Positions 50,961 through 60,435 of a stretch of 64,000 nt of DNA are shown one piece after another; position 1 is the first letter of the stretch, and every line of letters begins with the position of its first letter. The notes under the pieces are model-generated. The model was not told the origin of the DNA. It saw nothing but the letters and a program-made list of their open reading frames with translations, and did no database searches. The translations under genes were made by a program, and so were the position numbers. The stretch is taken from positions 1 to 64,000 of the forward strand of contig NZ_JAUHLN010000001.1 in assembly GCF_030412265.1 (NCBI RefSeq), written 5' to 3'. This DNA comes from Fictibacillus terranigra. GTDB taxonomy: Bacteria > Bacillota > Bacilli > Bacillales > Fictibacillaceae.

Positions 50961-52157
50961 ATGCAATATCAATTTTTAGTAGGCAATGATAACGGAAACA
51001 GTGAGCATGATATTTACATTGATGGCCGCTTGTTTCAGCAGCCGAACGTAAACTGTGCAGTGGACCAGCTGCCATGGAGTGAAGAACAGGCCCCTGAAGC
51101 GATTGTCCGTAATCTTCAGGATAACCTGATCGTAACCATCGATTCCCCGGCTGCACGTGCGGGTATGTATTATGTAGGAAAGTTTGCGCTTGAAAGCGGT
51201 GAGCTCATCGAAAACATTCAGGTCGGCGTAGATTACAAGTATGAAATTGATCTGCCGATCGTCAACACGCTCGCTCAAATCGCAGCAGTAGCGGTACAAA
51301 AAGGTTTTGCAGAAGAGAAAAAGCTTCCCGCATCCATTGAAGTCATGGTGGATATGGCGACCGCACTTCCCATCACACAGCATTCTGATGAATCCGCAGC
51401 AAAATTTGAGAAGCGTTTCATGAACGGCCCTCACCACGTGACGGTCCATGTTGGAAAACAGCGTGTTGCAGTAAAAGTAGAATTTGAATTTGTAAAAGTT
51501 ATTCCTGAAGCAACGCCAGTTACCTTCTCTCTTCAAAAGGATGAAGACGGAAACTGGAGAAAAGGCGATATTTTTGACCAATTTATTGAAGCATACGATA
51601 TGCCGAAGAACTTCAACGGCAGCTTCTTTAAAAACAAAAAAATCCTTCATACAGATATCGGTGACGGTTCTACTGAGTACCCGATCACAGAAGGAAACAA
51701 ATTTTTGCGCCAGTTCGTTCATGGATCCAACCATGGTGCAGGGTATGCGATCGAGGAAGCACTCAGTGAGTTCAACAGGCTGATTCACCTTCCTGACAGC
51801 CCGCGTCAATTTTTCAGTGACGTGATCAAGAACCCGAACCATAAATACCATGCGCGTGCGATGAAAACATTGAAAAGACCGCTTGAAGGGCAGGCTCGCC
51901 AAATTATTAACAACATCCGCAAGCAGCTTACTAAAGCGAGAAATGAAATCGATTTGATTTGTGTTTATGGAGGCGGAAGCATCTTAATGAACCCAATTCT
52001 TTCTCCAATGCTTAAGGAGCTTTGTGATGAGCGCGAGATTCAGCTTCTGTATATTCCTGCAAAATACGCAGTGACGATGAATGCAAACGGATTGAATGCA
52101 TTCGTACGCGGAAAAATCTACGGTGCGATCAAGGATCGTGCGAAACAGCCAGTTTAA
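50961..52157 (+). CDS. ParM/StbA-type actin-like ATPase (chromosomal)
   Basis: 398 residues. The phosphate-1 region is VGNDNGNSEHD, phosphate-2 is LHTDIGDGSTEYPI, and the adenosine motif is VYGGGSILMNP, in the order of the actin/ParM fold. Family members polymerise and push plasmid copies apart. ATG at 50961 with AGGAGG 10 nt upstream. It is followed after 32 bp by a small RHH-like acidic protein, the gene order of ParM-ParR. No plasmid genes are seen around it and it lies about 40 kb from oriC; a chromosomal role is inferred. Confidence 0.85.
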   Translation: MQYQFLVGNDNGNSEHDIYIDGRLFQQPNVNCAVDQLPWSEEQAPEAIVRNLQDNLIVTIDSPAARAGMYYVGKFALESGELIENIQVGVDYKYEIDLPIVNTLAQIAAVAVQKGFAEEKKLPASIEVMVDMATALPITQHSDESAAKFEKRFMNGPHHVTVHVGKQRVAVKVEFEFVKVIPEATPVTFSLQKDEDGNWRKGDIFDQFIEAYDMPKNFNGSFFKNKKILHTDIGDGSTEYPITEGNKFLRQFVHGSNHGAGYAIEEALSEFNRLIHLPDSPRQFFSDVIKNPNHKYHARAMKTLKRPLEGQARQIINNIRKQLTKARNEIDLICVYGGGSILMNPILSPMLKELCDEREIQLLYIPAKYAVTMNANGLNAFVRGKIYGAIKDRAKQPV

Positions 52158-52189
52158 GTCTCTCATTTAAATGGTAAGGGGGTGTGATG

Positions 52190-52504
52190 ATGAAGAAACA
52201 AAAAAAGCCAGGCGACAATATTTCGTTAAAGACGAAGAAGAATGAATCCCCCGCCATTATTGACTGGATCAACTCGCAAACGAACCTGATGGACTCGATC
52301 CGTTATTTGGTCGAGAACGAGATCAAAGCGAACGGAGTCCGTAATCTGCAGCAGCATGTTCCCGCCGACCGCGGATTCTCGTTAGAGGATGCTGCAGGCG
52401 GACAGGGCAACAGCTATCAGGAAGGACCGAAACATTCTCCAGAGTATGAAGATGTCATCGATGAAGAAGAGATCGATGAGGAGGATATCGAGTCCTGGAC
52501 ATAA
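52190..52504 (+). CDS. Small ParR-like adaptor candidate
   Basis: 104 residues. A basic N-terminus with NISLKTKK (a possible DNA-contact beta strand), two helices (SPAIIDWINSQ and MDSIRYLVENEIKANG), consistent with a ribbon-helix-helix fold, then a flexible region and a very acidic tail (VIDEEEIDEEDIESW). ParR proteins have an N-terminal RHH and a C-terminal ParM-binding tail, so the fit is good but the sequence alone is weak. Start: of GTG 52184, ATG 52187 and ATG 52190 the last is best spaced from AAGGGGG. Confidence 0.75.
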   Translation: MKKQKKPGDNISLKTKKNESPAIIDWINSQTNLMDSIRYLVENEIKANGVRNLQQHVPADRGFSLEDAAGGQGNSYQEGPKHSPEYEDVIDEEEIDEEDIESWT

Positions 52505-52527
52505 CCGATAATAGATTCCATATAAGA

Positions 52528-52565
52528 AAGCCGGTTTCAGAGATTTACTCTGAGCCGGCTTTTTT
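52528..52565 (+). terminator. Terminator after the ParM/ParR-like pair
   Basis: Stem AAGCCGG...CAGAG / CTCTG...CCGGCTT with T-run, so the two genes form a closed transcription unit. Confidence 0.8.
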
Positions 52566-52729
52566 GCGCTGGCTGCCTAGAAAAGTGGCCCCAACAGAAC
52601 AAATTGATGCCCGATCTCCCGCCTTCCTATTAAAATACGCCTCTGGTCGTAGTGGAAAATATAGCCGGGGTACATTATAGGAAAACAGGAACGCAGGTAA
52701 GCTAGAGATAAGAAAGGAGGTAACAACAA

Positions 52730-53068
52730 ATGAAGAAATTTGGTTTGTTTGTACTCGGAGGAATTGCAGCGGTCACCCTGCTGGCGAACATCGGTCCCAT
52801 GATTGGACTCGCGATCGGATTGGTGATTTTATATTTTGCGGTTAAGGGCTTTATGAAGGCCGAAACAACGTCCAAGAAAATGTTGTGGGGGGCTGTCGGC
52901 GTGATTGCAGCATGTGCAGCCATCTCCAATGTGCCTGCCCTTTTAGGTGTCCTCGCCCTCTATGTGCTGTACCTGGTGTATAAAGGATGGAACAAAAGTG
53001 AAACAGAGGCAACTGACGACCCATTCGTAAACTTCGAAAAACAATGGGCAGAAATGAACAGAAACTAA
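52730..53068 (+). CDS. liaI: LiaI-like membrane protein
   Basis: 112 residues with three or four hydrophobic segments and the soluble C-terminus DPFVNFEKQWAEMNRN. In Bacillus subtilis LiaI anchors LiaH at the membrane under envelope stress. ATG with AAAGGAGG. It heads the liaIHFSR operon. LiaI proteins are poorly conserved, so the name relies mainly on position. Confidence 0.78.
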   Translation: MKKFGLFVLGGIAAVTLLANIGPMIGLAIGLVILYFAVKGFMKAETTSKKMLWGAVGVIAACAAISNVPALLGVLALYVLYLVYKGWNKSETEATDDPFVNFEKQWAEMNRN

Positions 53069-53086
53069 TAAAAGGAGAGAATGAAC

Positions 53087-53731
53087 ATGAGTACACTTTT
53101 TACTAGAATCAAAAATTCCATAGCGGCTGATTTTCACGAGATGCTCGATCAGAAGGAGCAGAAGAATCCCCTCTCGCTGCTAAACCAATATTTGCGCCAA
53201 TGTGAACAAGAAACGGACCGTGTACGTAAACTGGTGGAACGCCAATTTATACTTACCGAAGAATTTACAAAAGAGTACAGAGAAGCGAAGGCGTATGCTG
53301 AGAAAAGAAAGAAGCAGGCGGATCTGGCTCTTCAGGCTGGAGAGAGCGACCTGCATGAGTTTGCAGTGAACGAACAGCAGCGGTATGATGAGCGTGCAGC
53401 CCGACTGCATGAAGCTAAATTAGAAGCGAAGCGTGAACTGGAAACACTGGAGCAAAAGTTTGAACAGATGAAGCATAAGCTGAAAGATATGTATGTAAAG
53501 CGTATGGAGCTGATGGGACGTGAAAATATCGCCCGTGCCCATCGAGGAATGAACAAAATTCTGGATGCGGGAACAGGTTCGAAGCCAGGCCTCAGATTCG
53601 ACGAGATGGAACGCTATTTAGAGCGGCTGGAGCATCAGGTGAATACGGATTATCACTTCAATACCATCGATGATCGGTTTGCCCAGCTTGAAAAACAATG
53701 GAAAAAAGAAGAAAAATCTACGATTTCATAA
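53087..53731 (+). CDS. liaH: PspA/IM30 family protein LiaH
   Basis: 214 residues. MSTLFTRIKNSIAADFHEML at the start and a long coiled coil through most of the protein, the PspA/LiaH fold that assembles into ring- or ESCRT-III-like scaffolds on stressed membranes. ATG at 53087 (AAAGGAG 9 nt upstream); an ATG two codons earlier lies too near the ribosome site. Second gene of the lia operon. Confidence 0.9.
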   Translation: MSTLFTRIKNSIAADFHEMLDQKEQKNPLSLLNQYLRQCEQETDRVRKLVERQFILTEEFTKEYREAKAYAEKRKKQADLALQAGESDLHEFAVNEQQRYDERAARLHEAKLEAKRELETLEQKFEQMKHKLKDMYVKRMELMGRENIARAHRGMNKILDAGTGSKPGLRFDEMERYLERLEHQVNTDYHFNTIDDRFAQLEKQWKKEEKSTIS

Positions 53732-53824
53732 TTTGAAAATGGTATTCTAAAAGGCGTAGGGCACTGCGCCTTTTAGGACGTGTACCATGAACAGTCAAAA
53801 TGAGAGAGATAGAAGGGGTGCGCC

Positions 53825-54559
53825 ATGTTTAACGGTAAAAAAACAGAAATGATCAGCTGGCTTGGTTTGATTGGTGTACTGCTTGTTCTGCTTGAACTTT
53901 CATTTCGTGGAGGCGAATTGATTTTCATCTTTGCTCTCATGGCTGGCTGCATCTATATTGGCAGAAAAAAAGTGCCTCGGACATTCGGGAAAGTGCTGTA
54001 TTGGGGCGGATGGTTTGGATTGATCATCACAGTGCTTAACATGATCGCCTTCAAGTTTGTTATGGTCGCGGTCCTTGTTTATCTGGTCATCCAGTTTTAT
54101 CAGTCTAAAAAAAGTCCGTCAGTCATTGAACCGGTGGTCCAAAAAGAGGAGGATTCCCGGCTGTCCGAGTCACTTTTAACGAAACAGCCGCTGTTTAAAA
54201 ATATACTTTACGGCAGGCAGCAAACCCCGGACCATGTGTACGAATGGAGTGATATCAACATTCAGTGCGGGATCGGAGACAGCATCATCGACCTGAGCAA
54301 TACTGTTTTGCCGGATGGAGAATCAGTCATTGCTATACGCAATGTTGCCGGAAACATTAAAATTCTTGTGCCTTATGAAGCAGCTGTAAGTGTTCATCAT
54401 TCTGTGCTGGCAGGCAGCACAACGGTTTTTCAGCTTCATGAATCAAAAATCTTCAATCAGCTCTTTCATTTTCAAACGGAGAACTACCATGAGGCCCAGC
54501 AAAGAATTAAGATTGTTACATCCATGGTGGTCGGAGATCTAGAGGTGAAGCGGACATGA
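53825..54559 (+). CDS. liaF: LiaF, negative regulator of LiaRS
   Basis: 244 residues. Four N-terminal membrane helices in the first 95 residues and a C-terminal soluble domain with IQCGIGDSIIDLSNT and VAGNIKILVPYEAAVSVHHS, typical of LiaF/VraT. It restrains LiaS in unstressed cells. It overlaps liaS by 4 nt. liaG, present between liaH and liaF in Bacillus subtilis, is absent. Confidence 0.9.
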   Translation: MFNGKKTEMISWLGLIGVLLVLLELSFRGGELIFIFALMAGCIYIGRKKVPRTFGKVLYWGGWFGLIITVLNMIAFKFVMVAVLVYLVIQFYQSKKSPSVIEPVVQKEEDSRLSESLLTKQPLFKNILYGRQQTPDHVYEWSDINIQCGIGDSIIDLSNTVLPDGESVIAIRNVAGNIKILVPYEAAVSVHHSVLAGSTTVFQLHESKIFNQLFHFQTENYHEAQQRIKIVTSMVVGDLEVKRT

Positions 54560-55602
54560 GTATCTTGTTGAGAAGTGTCCTCCTGTCCATCGCCGTATCT
54601 CTGTTGACCGCCATACTGGTTTTCATTGCTGTGTATAGGGTGAATCCTTTCCCGAATTGGGCTTACCTATGGGATCGGCAGCTGTTCGGTCTCCCATTTG
54701 TTCTGGTCGTGCCAGCTGCCAGTTTGGTTCTTGGGGTGTTTTTCGGTTTGCTGCATGGGTCTGCTGTCCGCAGGCAGCTCAAACAAGTGGAAGAAGCCCT
54801 GCGTGAGATGGAGAACGGCAGGTCCTTTCATCTTCCTCTGCAAGCACAGGGGACAGAAATGGATGCGCTGTGGAAAAGAATGAAAAATGTTCAGCGCCAG
54901 GTTACGGATCAGGCCAGAGCCTCACAAAAGCTGGCGAACGAAAAAGCTGAAGATCAGGAGAAAATCATTCAAGAGATAATCTCGAGGGAGAGGCATCGCT
55001 TAGCCCGTGAACTGCATGATTCGGTAAGCCAGCAGCTTTTTGCCGCGTCCATGCTGATGTCAGCCATAAACGAGCCAAGGGAATCTGAAGAAGTCCCTGA
55101 GAACAGACAGCTGAAACTGGTGGAACAAATGATCCACCAGTCACAGCTCGAGATGAGAGCCCTGCTGCTCCACCTCCGCCCTGCCGCTCTAAAAGGAAAG
55201 TCATTGCAGGAAGGAATTAAAGAACTGCTAGCGGAGCTCGTTCAAAAAGTGCCGATAGAGATTCATACAAAAATAGAAGAAATGCCGCTCGACAAGGGGG
55301 TGGAGGACCACCTGTTCAGAATTCTGCAGGAATCCGTTTCGAACACACTGAGGCATGCGAAAGCTACCTCTCTTGAAATCCTACTGATCGAACGTGAGGG
55401 ATTAATCATTCTTCGCGTGGCTGACAATGGGGTAGGATTTGCTTTGGATGAGGATAAAGCCGGGTCCTACGGGCTTCAAAACATGCAGGAAAGAGCGCTG
55501 GAGATCGGCGGCGCGATGAAAGTGGTAAGTCTGCCCGACAAAGGGACTCGGCTGGAAGTAAAAGTTCCAGTGATTTCGGTGGAGGATGGTAAAAATGATT
55601 AA
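54556..55602 (+). CDS. liaS: Sensor histidine kinase LiaS
   Basis: 348 residues. Two N-terminal membrane helices enclosing a very short external loop (intramembrane-sensing type), HAMP-like linker, and HisKA_3 with His154 in [15 protein letters not shown], then HATPase with [12 protein letters not shown] and [10 protein letters not shown]. It responds to lipid-II-interfering antibiotics in Bacillus. It overlaps liaF by 4 nt and liaR by 8 nt. Confidence 0.93.
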   Translation: MSILLRSVLLSIAVSLLTAILVFIAVYRVNPFPNWAYLWDRQLFGLPFVLVVPAASLVLGVFFGLLHGSAVRRQLKQVEEALREMENGRSFHLPLQAQGTEMDALWKRMKNVQRQVTDQARASQKLANEKAEDQEKIIQEIISRERHRLARELHDSVSQQLFAASMLMSAINEPRESEEVPENRQLKLVEQMIHQSQLEMRALLLHLRPAALKGKSLQEGIKELLAELVQKVPIEIHTKIEEMPLDKGVEDHLFRILQESVSNTLRHAKATSLEILLIEREGLIILRVADNGVGFALDEDKAGSYGLQNMQERALEIGGAMKVVSLPDKGTRLEVKVPVISVEDGKND

Positions 55603-56227
55603 AGTATTGTTTGCGGACGATCATGAAATGGTAAGAATCGGTGTTTCATCCTATCTTTCAGCGCAGCCAGATCTTGAGGTGGTCGGTGAGGCCGAGAATG
55701 GGAAGAAAGCGGTTGAACAGGCATTGGAGCTCCGTCCTGATGTTATTTTAATGGACCTGGTCATGAATGAAATGGACGGAATAGAAGCGACGAAAAAAAT
55801 TATTGAGCAATGGCCGGAAGCGAAGATCATCATTGTGACCAGTTTCCTCGATGATGAAAAAGTGTACCCCGCGATTGAAGCAGGAGCAGTAAGCTATATG
55901 CTCAAGACTTCAAAAGCGAGTGAGATCGCTGAAGCGGTAAGAGCTACATATCACGGCCAGTCTGTTCTTGAACCCGAGGTGACAGGCAAGATGATGAACC
56001 GTATGCGCCAAAAAAATCATCAGAAGCCCCATGAAGAGCTCACGAGCCGCGAACTGGAGGTTCTCCTCTTAATGACAGAAGGAAAATCCAATCAGGAGAT
56101 TGCCGACCAGTTATTTATCGCACAAAAAACCGTTAAAGTACATGTGAGCAATATTTTAAACAAGCTTGATGTTCAGGATAGAACCCAGGCCGTTATCTAT
56201 GCCTTTAAGCATTCACTGGTCAAGTAG
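55595..56227 (+). CDS. liaR: Response regulator LiaR
   Basis: 210 residues, NarL/LuxR class. Receiver domain [17 protein letters not shown] with Asp54 (LMDLVM), C-terminal helix-turn-helix [20 protein letters not shown] and [14 protein letters not shown]. It activates liaIH in Bacillus subtilis. ATG at 55595, with GGAGG 9 nt upstream inside the end of liaS; an ATG three codons earlier is alternative. Confidence 0.94.
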   Translation: MIKVLFADDHEMVRIGVSSYLSAQPDLEVVGEAENGKKAVEQALELRPDVILMDLVMNEMDGIEATKKIIEQWPEAKIIIVTSFLDDEKVYPAIEAGAVSYMLKTSKASEIAEAVRATYHGQSVLEPEVTGKMMNRMRQKNHQKPHEELTSRELEVLLLMTEGKSNQEIADQLFIAQKTVKVHVSNILNKLDVQDRTQAVIYAFKHSLVK

Positions 56228-56244
56228 CATCCCGAAACCGATGT

Positions 56245-56274
56245 GCCGCCCTCTCAATGACGGGCGGCTTTTTT
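56245..56274 (+). terminator. Terminator after liaR
   Basis: Stem GCCGCCC / GGGCGGC with T-run, 18 bp after the stop. Confidence 0.85.
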
Positions 56275-56488
56275 ATTTTAGAATGAAATCACTGTGAAAC
56301 GGGAAAGAAATACTAGACAGAGTAGTAAGAATTTTGTCCATATGATGTAAACAAATCAGAAATATGATAAAATATTTTTAGTGCTAGATACTTATTAACA
56401 TTGAATTATTTCTGAATTTTTGTGTTTTTTTCACGCGTACATTTGTTCAGACTCACATAACATTTTCAAAATTGAAAGGAGAGTTTGT

Positions 56489-57682
56489 ATGTCAAGTAAT
56501 GTACTGGATCGCTTTTTGCAAGAAAATTTGGGTGATTTAATAGAAAAAGGTCTGTATAACGTGATTGACCCGCTGCAAAGCGCGAACGGTCCGAAGATCA
56601 AAGTAAGCGGCAAGGAATTGATCAACCTTTCTTCCAACAACTATCTTGGTCTAGCAACAGATGAGCGCCTGAAGCAAGCTGCCAAACAGGCGATTGATGA
56701 ATATGGTGTTGGTGCAGGGGCTGTGCGTACCATAAACGGAACGCTTGACCTCCATGTAAGACTTGAAGAAAAATTAGCGGAGTTCAAACATACAGAGGCA
56801 GCAATCGCCTATCAATCTGGTTTTAACTGCAACATGGCTGCCATCTCGGCTGTCATGGATAAAAACGATGCGATTCTTTCGGATGAGCTGAACCATGCGT
56901 CCATCATTGACGGCTGCAGACTTTCCAAAGCGAAAATTATCCGTGTCAACCACTCTGACATGGAAGACCTTCGTGCAAAAGCGAAGGAAGCGAAGGAATC
57001 TGGACTTTATAACAAGATCATGGTCATCACAGATGGTGTTTTCTCCATGGACGGAGACATTGCCAAGCTTCCGGAGATCGTAGAAATCGCAGAAGAGTTC
57101 GACCTTATCACTTACGTTGACGATGCACACGGCTCTGGCGTACTCGGCAACGGTGCAGGAACTGTGAAGCATTTTGGTTTATCTGATAAAGTGGATTTCC
57201 AAATCGGTACGCTTTCTAAAGCGATTGGTGTGGTCGGCGGTTATGTGGCCGGCAAAAAAGACTTGATCGATTGGCTCAAAGTCAGAAGCCGTCCGTTCTT
57301 GTTCTCTACTTCACTGACTCCAGGAGATGTAGCGGCTTGTACGAAGGCCATTGAAATCTTAACATCAAGCACAGAGCTTCAGGAAAAACTATGGGACAAC
57401 AGCAAGTATTTGAAACAAGGCTTGGAGAAGCTGGGCTATGATATCGGAAACAGTGAAACACCAATTACACCTGTTATCGTAGGTGATGAAGTAAAAACCC
57501 AGGAGTTCAGCAAAAAGCTGAATGAAGAAGGCGTTTATGCAAAATCCATCGTCTTCCCAACGGTACCAAGAGGCACTGGCCGTGTGAGAAACATGCCGAC
57601 AGCGGCCCATACAAAGGAAATGCTTGATCAGGCTCTTGCCATCTACGAGAAGGTCGGCAAGGAAATGGGAATCATCTCTTAA
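56489..57682 (+). CDS. kbl: Glycine C-acetyltransferase (2-amino-3-ketobutyrate CoA ligase)
   Basis: 397 residues, fold-type I PLP enzyme. [15 protein letters not shown] and [12 protein letters not shown] are conserved, and the PLP Lys is in [15 protein letters not shown]. It splits 2-amino-3-ketobutyrate with CoA into glycine and acetyl-CoA. ATG at 56489 with AAAGGAG; the frame opens 23 codons earlier. Next gene is a threonine dehydrogenase, so the two form a threonine-to-glycine pathway. Confidence 0.94.
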   Translation: MSSNVLDRFLQENLGDLIEKGLYNVIDPLQSANGPKIKVSGKELINLSSNNYLGLATDERLKQAAKQAIDEYGVGAGAVRTINGTLDLHVRLEEKLAEFKHTEAAIAYQSGFNCNMAAISAVMDKNDAILSDELNHASIIDGCRLSKAKIIRVNHSDMEDLRAKAKEAKESGLYNKIMVITDGVFSMDGDIAKLPEIVEIAEEFDLITYVDDAHGSGVLGNGAGTVKHFGLSDKVDFQIGTLSKAIGVVGGYVAGKKDLIDWLKVRSRPFLFSTSLTPGDVAACTKAIEILTSSTELQEKLWDNSKYLKQGLEKLGYDIGNSETPITPVIVGDEVKTQEFSKKLNEEGVYAKSIVFPTVPRGTGRVRNMPTAAHTKEMLDQALAIYEKVGKEMGIIS

Positions 57683-57715
57683 TAATGGAGCCGGTATAGA
57701 TTTGGAGGATGTAGC

Positions 57716-58678
57716 ATGAAAAAGATATTAATTACTGGAGCGCTCGGGCAGATTGGTTCAGAGTTGGTCATGAAAGCCCGTGATATATATGGAGCGGATC
57801 ATGTCATTGCGACCGATATCCGTAAAACAGACAGCCCGGTCGTTCAATCAGGACCTTTTGAAATTCTTGATGTAACCGATGCGCAGTCGATGGCCGGCAT
57901 CGCCAAAAAATATAATGCGGATACGGTGATCCATCTTGCTGCCCTTCTTTCTGCAACCGCAGAAGCGAAGCCTTTATTGGCGTGGAATTTGAACATGGGT
58001 GGCCTCGTGAACGCGCTGGAGGTAGCAAGAGAGCTGAACTGCCAGTTCTTTACACCAAGTTCCATTGGAGCGTTCGGTCCTTCAACACCGAAAGACCAGA
58101 CTCCACAGGACACCATCCAGCGCCCAACGACCATGTACGGAGTCAACAAAGTGTCCGGTGAACTGCTTTGTGATTATTACTACCACAAATTTGGCGTGGA
58201 TACCCGCGGGCTGCGATTCCCTGGATTGATCTCTTATGTTGCTCCTCCTGGAGGAGGCACGACGGATTATGCGGTTGAGATTTATTACGAAGCTGTCCGT
58301 AAAGGCAGATACACTTCATTTATCGATGCGGGAACTTACATGGATATGATGTATATGCCGGATGCGTTAAATGCGATCATCAACTTGATGGAGGCCGATC
58401 CGACAAAACTGGTTCACCGCAACTCGTTCAACGTTTCTGCGATGAGCTTTGAGCCGGAACAAATTGCTGCTGCTATCAAAAAGCAGATGCCATCCTTTAC
58501 GATGGATTACGATGTGGACCTAGTTAGGCAGGCGATCGCAGACAGCTGGCCTAATGCTATCGATTCATCTGCAGCTGCAGCCGAATGGAGCTTTAAAGCA
58601 GACTATGATCTGGATAAAATGACGGAAGATATGCTATTAAGGCTGAATGATAAGCTGAACAACAAAGTAGCAAACTAA
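57716..58678 (+). CDS. SDR-type L-threonine 3-dehydrogenase
   Basis: 320 residues. Extended short-chain dehydrogenase: NAD motif [12 protein letters not shown], catalytic YGVNK (Tyr/Lys) and [20 protein letters not shown]. That last segment is typical of the SDR L-threonine dehydrogenases, which are not related to the zinc-type Tdh of Escherichia coli. It is 33 bp after kbl, which supports the role. Symbol left blank since tdh usually names the other family. Confidence 0.88.
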   Translation: MKKILITGALGQIGSELVMKARDIYGADHVIATDIRKTDSPVVQSGPFEILDVTDAQSMAGIAKKYNADTVIHLAALLSATAEAKPLLAWNLNMGGLVNALEVARELNCQFFTPSSIGAFGPSTPKDQTPQDTIQRPTTMYGVNKVSGELLCDYYYHKFGVDTRGLRFPGLISYVAPPGGGTTDYAVEIYYEAVRKGRYTSFIDAGTYMDMMYMPDALNAIINLMEADPTKLVHRNSFNVSAMSFEPEQIAAAIKKQMPSFTMDYDVDLVRQAIADSWPNAIDSSAAAAEWSFKADYDLDKMTEDMLLRLNDKLNNKVAN

Positions 58679-58685
58679 TAGGAAC

Positions 58686-58719
58686 AAAAAGGGAGCCTGT
58701 GAAAACGGCTCTCTTTTTT
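58686..58719 (+). terminator. Terminator after the threonine dehydrogenase
   Basis: Stem AAAAAGGGAGCC / GGCTCTCTTTTTT. Confidence 0.75.
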
Positions 58720-58820
58720 AAAAGATGCATGTAAACCAATTGGGAGAAAAAGATTCCAGGATCTCTCTCTGCATCAGTATGCGATGTTCACTAACAAAGG
58801 AAATGAAAGGAGGCTGGCTT

Positions 58821-60041
58821 ATGGGTGGATTTGATGCTTTACAGGTCGATCCTCTGCTTCGGAAAACGTTAGCGGAATATGGGATCACCCAGCCGACCGC
58901 CATTCAGGAGCAGGTGATTCCACTTCTGTTGGAAGGTAAAGATGTTATTGCTAAATCCCAGACAGGGACCGGGAAAACGATGGCCTTTGCCGTTCCGATG
59001 CTGCAGCGGATTGACCGCGGGAAAGGAGCGGTACAAGCGCTTATTGTCACGCCGACAAGGGAATTAGCCATCCAGGTGGCGGAGGAAGTGAGAAAGCTGA
59101 GCCGTGCGATTGGAATTGAAGTCCTGTCCGTTTATGGTGGCCAAGATGTCATTCAGCAGATGCACAAACTTGGAGGAAGAGTACAGGTTGTCATCGCGAC
59201 GCCCGGCCGTCTGTTGGATCATGTCAGACGTGGCACGCTTGATTTGTCACAGGTTAGAATGCTGGTTTTGGATGAAGCAGATCAGATGCTGCATATCGGT
59301 TTTTTGCAGGATGTGGAAGAGATTATCCATCAGACTCCAGAGAGCCGTCAGATGATGCTTTTTTCCGCGACTATGCCCCCGGAAATCGTAAAACTGGCCG
59401 GAAAGTACATCAAACATCCAGAACAGATCACGGTGAAGAAGACACTGATTACCTTAAAGGAAATAAGACAGCGGGTGATAGAGACGACGGACCGGTCGAA
59501 GCAGGAAGATTTGAAACTTTTGCTCGAGCTGCATCGTCCTTATCTTGCCATCATTTTTTGCCGTACGAAGAGGCGGGTAAGCAAGCTGAATGAGGCTTTA
59601 AAAGAAGCAGGCTTTCAGACAGATGAATTGCATGGCGACCTCACGCAGGCTAAAAGGGAAGCGGTGATGAACGCCTTTCGTAAAGGGGAGATCCGTTATC
59701 TCATCGCTACAGACGTTGCTGCACGCGGACTCGATGTGGAGGGTGTAACACATGTTATTAATTACGATATTCCTCAGGATACAGAAAGTTATATCCACCG
59801 GATCGGGCGAACAGGACGAGCCGGCAATAAAGGGCTTGCCGTGACCATGGTGGCGACAAAGGACAGTAGGCATTTGCAGCTTATCGAAAAAGGAATCAAG
59901 GAAAAAATCCAAAAGCTGAAGCTTGAAAAACCGCAAAGAAAAAAGGATGGGATTCATGCCGAACCGAATGATAAGCTGCGGAACCTCCGTACAGGGGCAG
60001 GAGGAACGGATCAGAAGAGCAGAAAACCGCGAAGGCGGTGA
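58821..60041 (+). CDS. DEAD-box RNA helicase
   Basis: 406 residues. Q motif (QPTAIQEQ), I (SQTGTGKT), Ia (PTRELA), II (DEAD), III (SAT), IV-VI including HRIGRTGRAG. A basic C-terminal tail ends SRKPRRR. It unwinds RNA duplexes, probably in ribosome assembly or cold growth. ATG at 58821 with AAAGGAGG; the frame opens 32 codons earlier without a ribosome site. I cannot separate CshB/YfmL/DbpA types by eye. Confidence 0.9.
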   Translation: MGGFDALQVDPLLRKTLAEYGITQPTAIQEQVIPLLLEGKDVIAKSQTGTGKTMAFAVPMLQRIDRGKGAVQALIVTPTRELAIQVAEEVRKLSRAIGIEVLSVYGGQDVIQQMHKLGGRVQVVIATPGRLLDHVRRGTLDLSQVRMLVLDEADQMLHIGFLQDVEEIIHQTPESRQMMLFSATMPPEIVKLAGKYIKHPEQITVKKTLITLKEIRQRVIETTDRSKQEDLKLLLELHRPYLAIIFCRTKRRVSKLNEALKEAGFQTDELHGDLTQAKREAVMNAFRKGEIRYLIATDVAARGLDVEGVTHVINYDIPQDTESYIHRIGRTGRAGNKGLAVTMVATKDSRHLQLIEKGIKEKIQKLKLEKPQRKKDGIHAEPNDKLRNLRTGAGGTDQKSRKPRRR

Positions 60042-60084
60042 CTGCTGTACAGGCAAGGGAAAATGTCGATTTATGAAGAATAAA

Positions 60085-60100
60085 CGTTCCATGTGAAACA
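60085..60100. promoter_or_regulatory. parS: Degenerate parS-like site
   Basis: CGTTCCATGTGAAACA: it differs from TGTTNCACGTGNAACA at two positions. Weaker than the other three sites. Confidence 0.4.
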
Positions 60101-60168
60101 TTTATTATTTTTTAATTCTTAACTGGGTTTAACCCGCCCATTTAAAGGAAATACAGAATTTAGAAAGC

Positions 60169-60199
60169 AAAAAAGAGTCGCCCGACAAGGCGGCTTTTT
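60169..60199 (+). terminator. Terminator upstream of qoxA
   Basis: Stem AAAAAGAGTCGCC / GGCGGCTTTTT with CGACAA loop. Confidence 0.7.
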
Positions 60200-60435
60200 C
60201 AATTCGTTATCCATAAAAATGTGATTGGCAGAGGATGAAGTATATTCCAAAAATATGAACATTCTTTGATAAATATGTGATAAAGTCGTGAAATTTACTT
60301 GAAGAACTTATGACAGTTCATAAAAGATGGTCTATTTTTCTGGGAAATTTGTTATTATTGTGAACGAAAGCACAAAGTTAAAAGTATGCAGTGAGAAATC
60401 TCACTTATATGTTTACAGGAAGGAAGGTGGGCCTA

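Larger units (their letters stand above)
60042..60435. promoter_or_regulatory. DEAD helicase-qoxA gap
   Basis: 394 bp without a gene. It holds a parS-like site (60085-60100), a terminator (60169-60199) and, after it, an A/T-rich stretch to 60380 that must contain the qox promoter; I cannot choose a -35/-10 pair with confidence. No small gene was found. Confidence 0.5.

Noticed and set aside
50976-51902. 308-codon frame antisense to the ParM-like gene
   Set aside because: A shadow of a strongly biased coding frame; Cys/Phe/His-rich composition, no ribosome site, and the sense frame has clear actin motifs.
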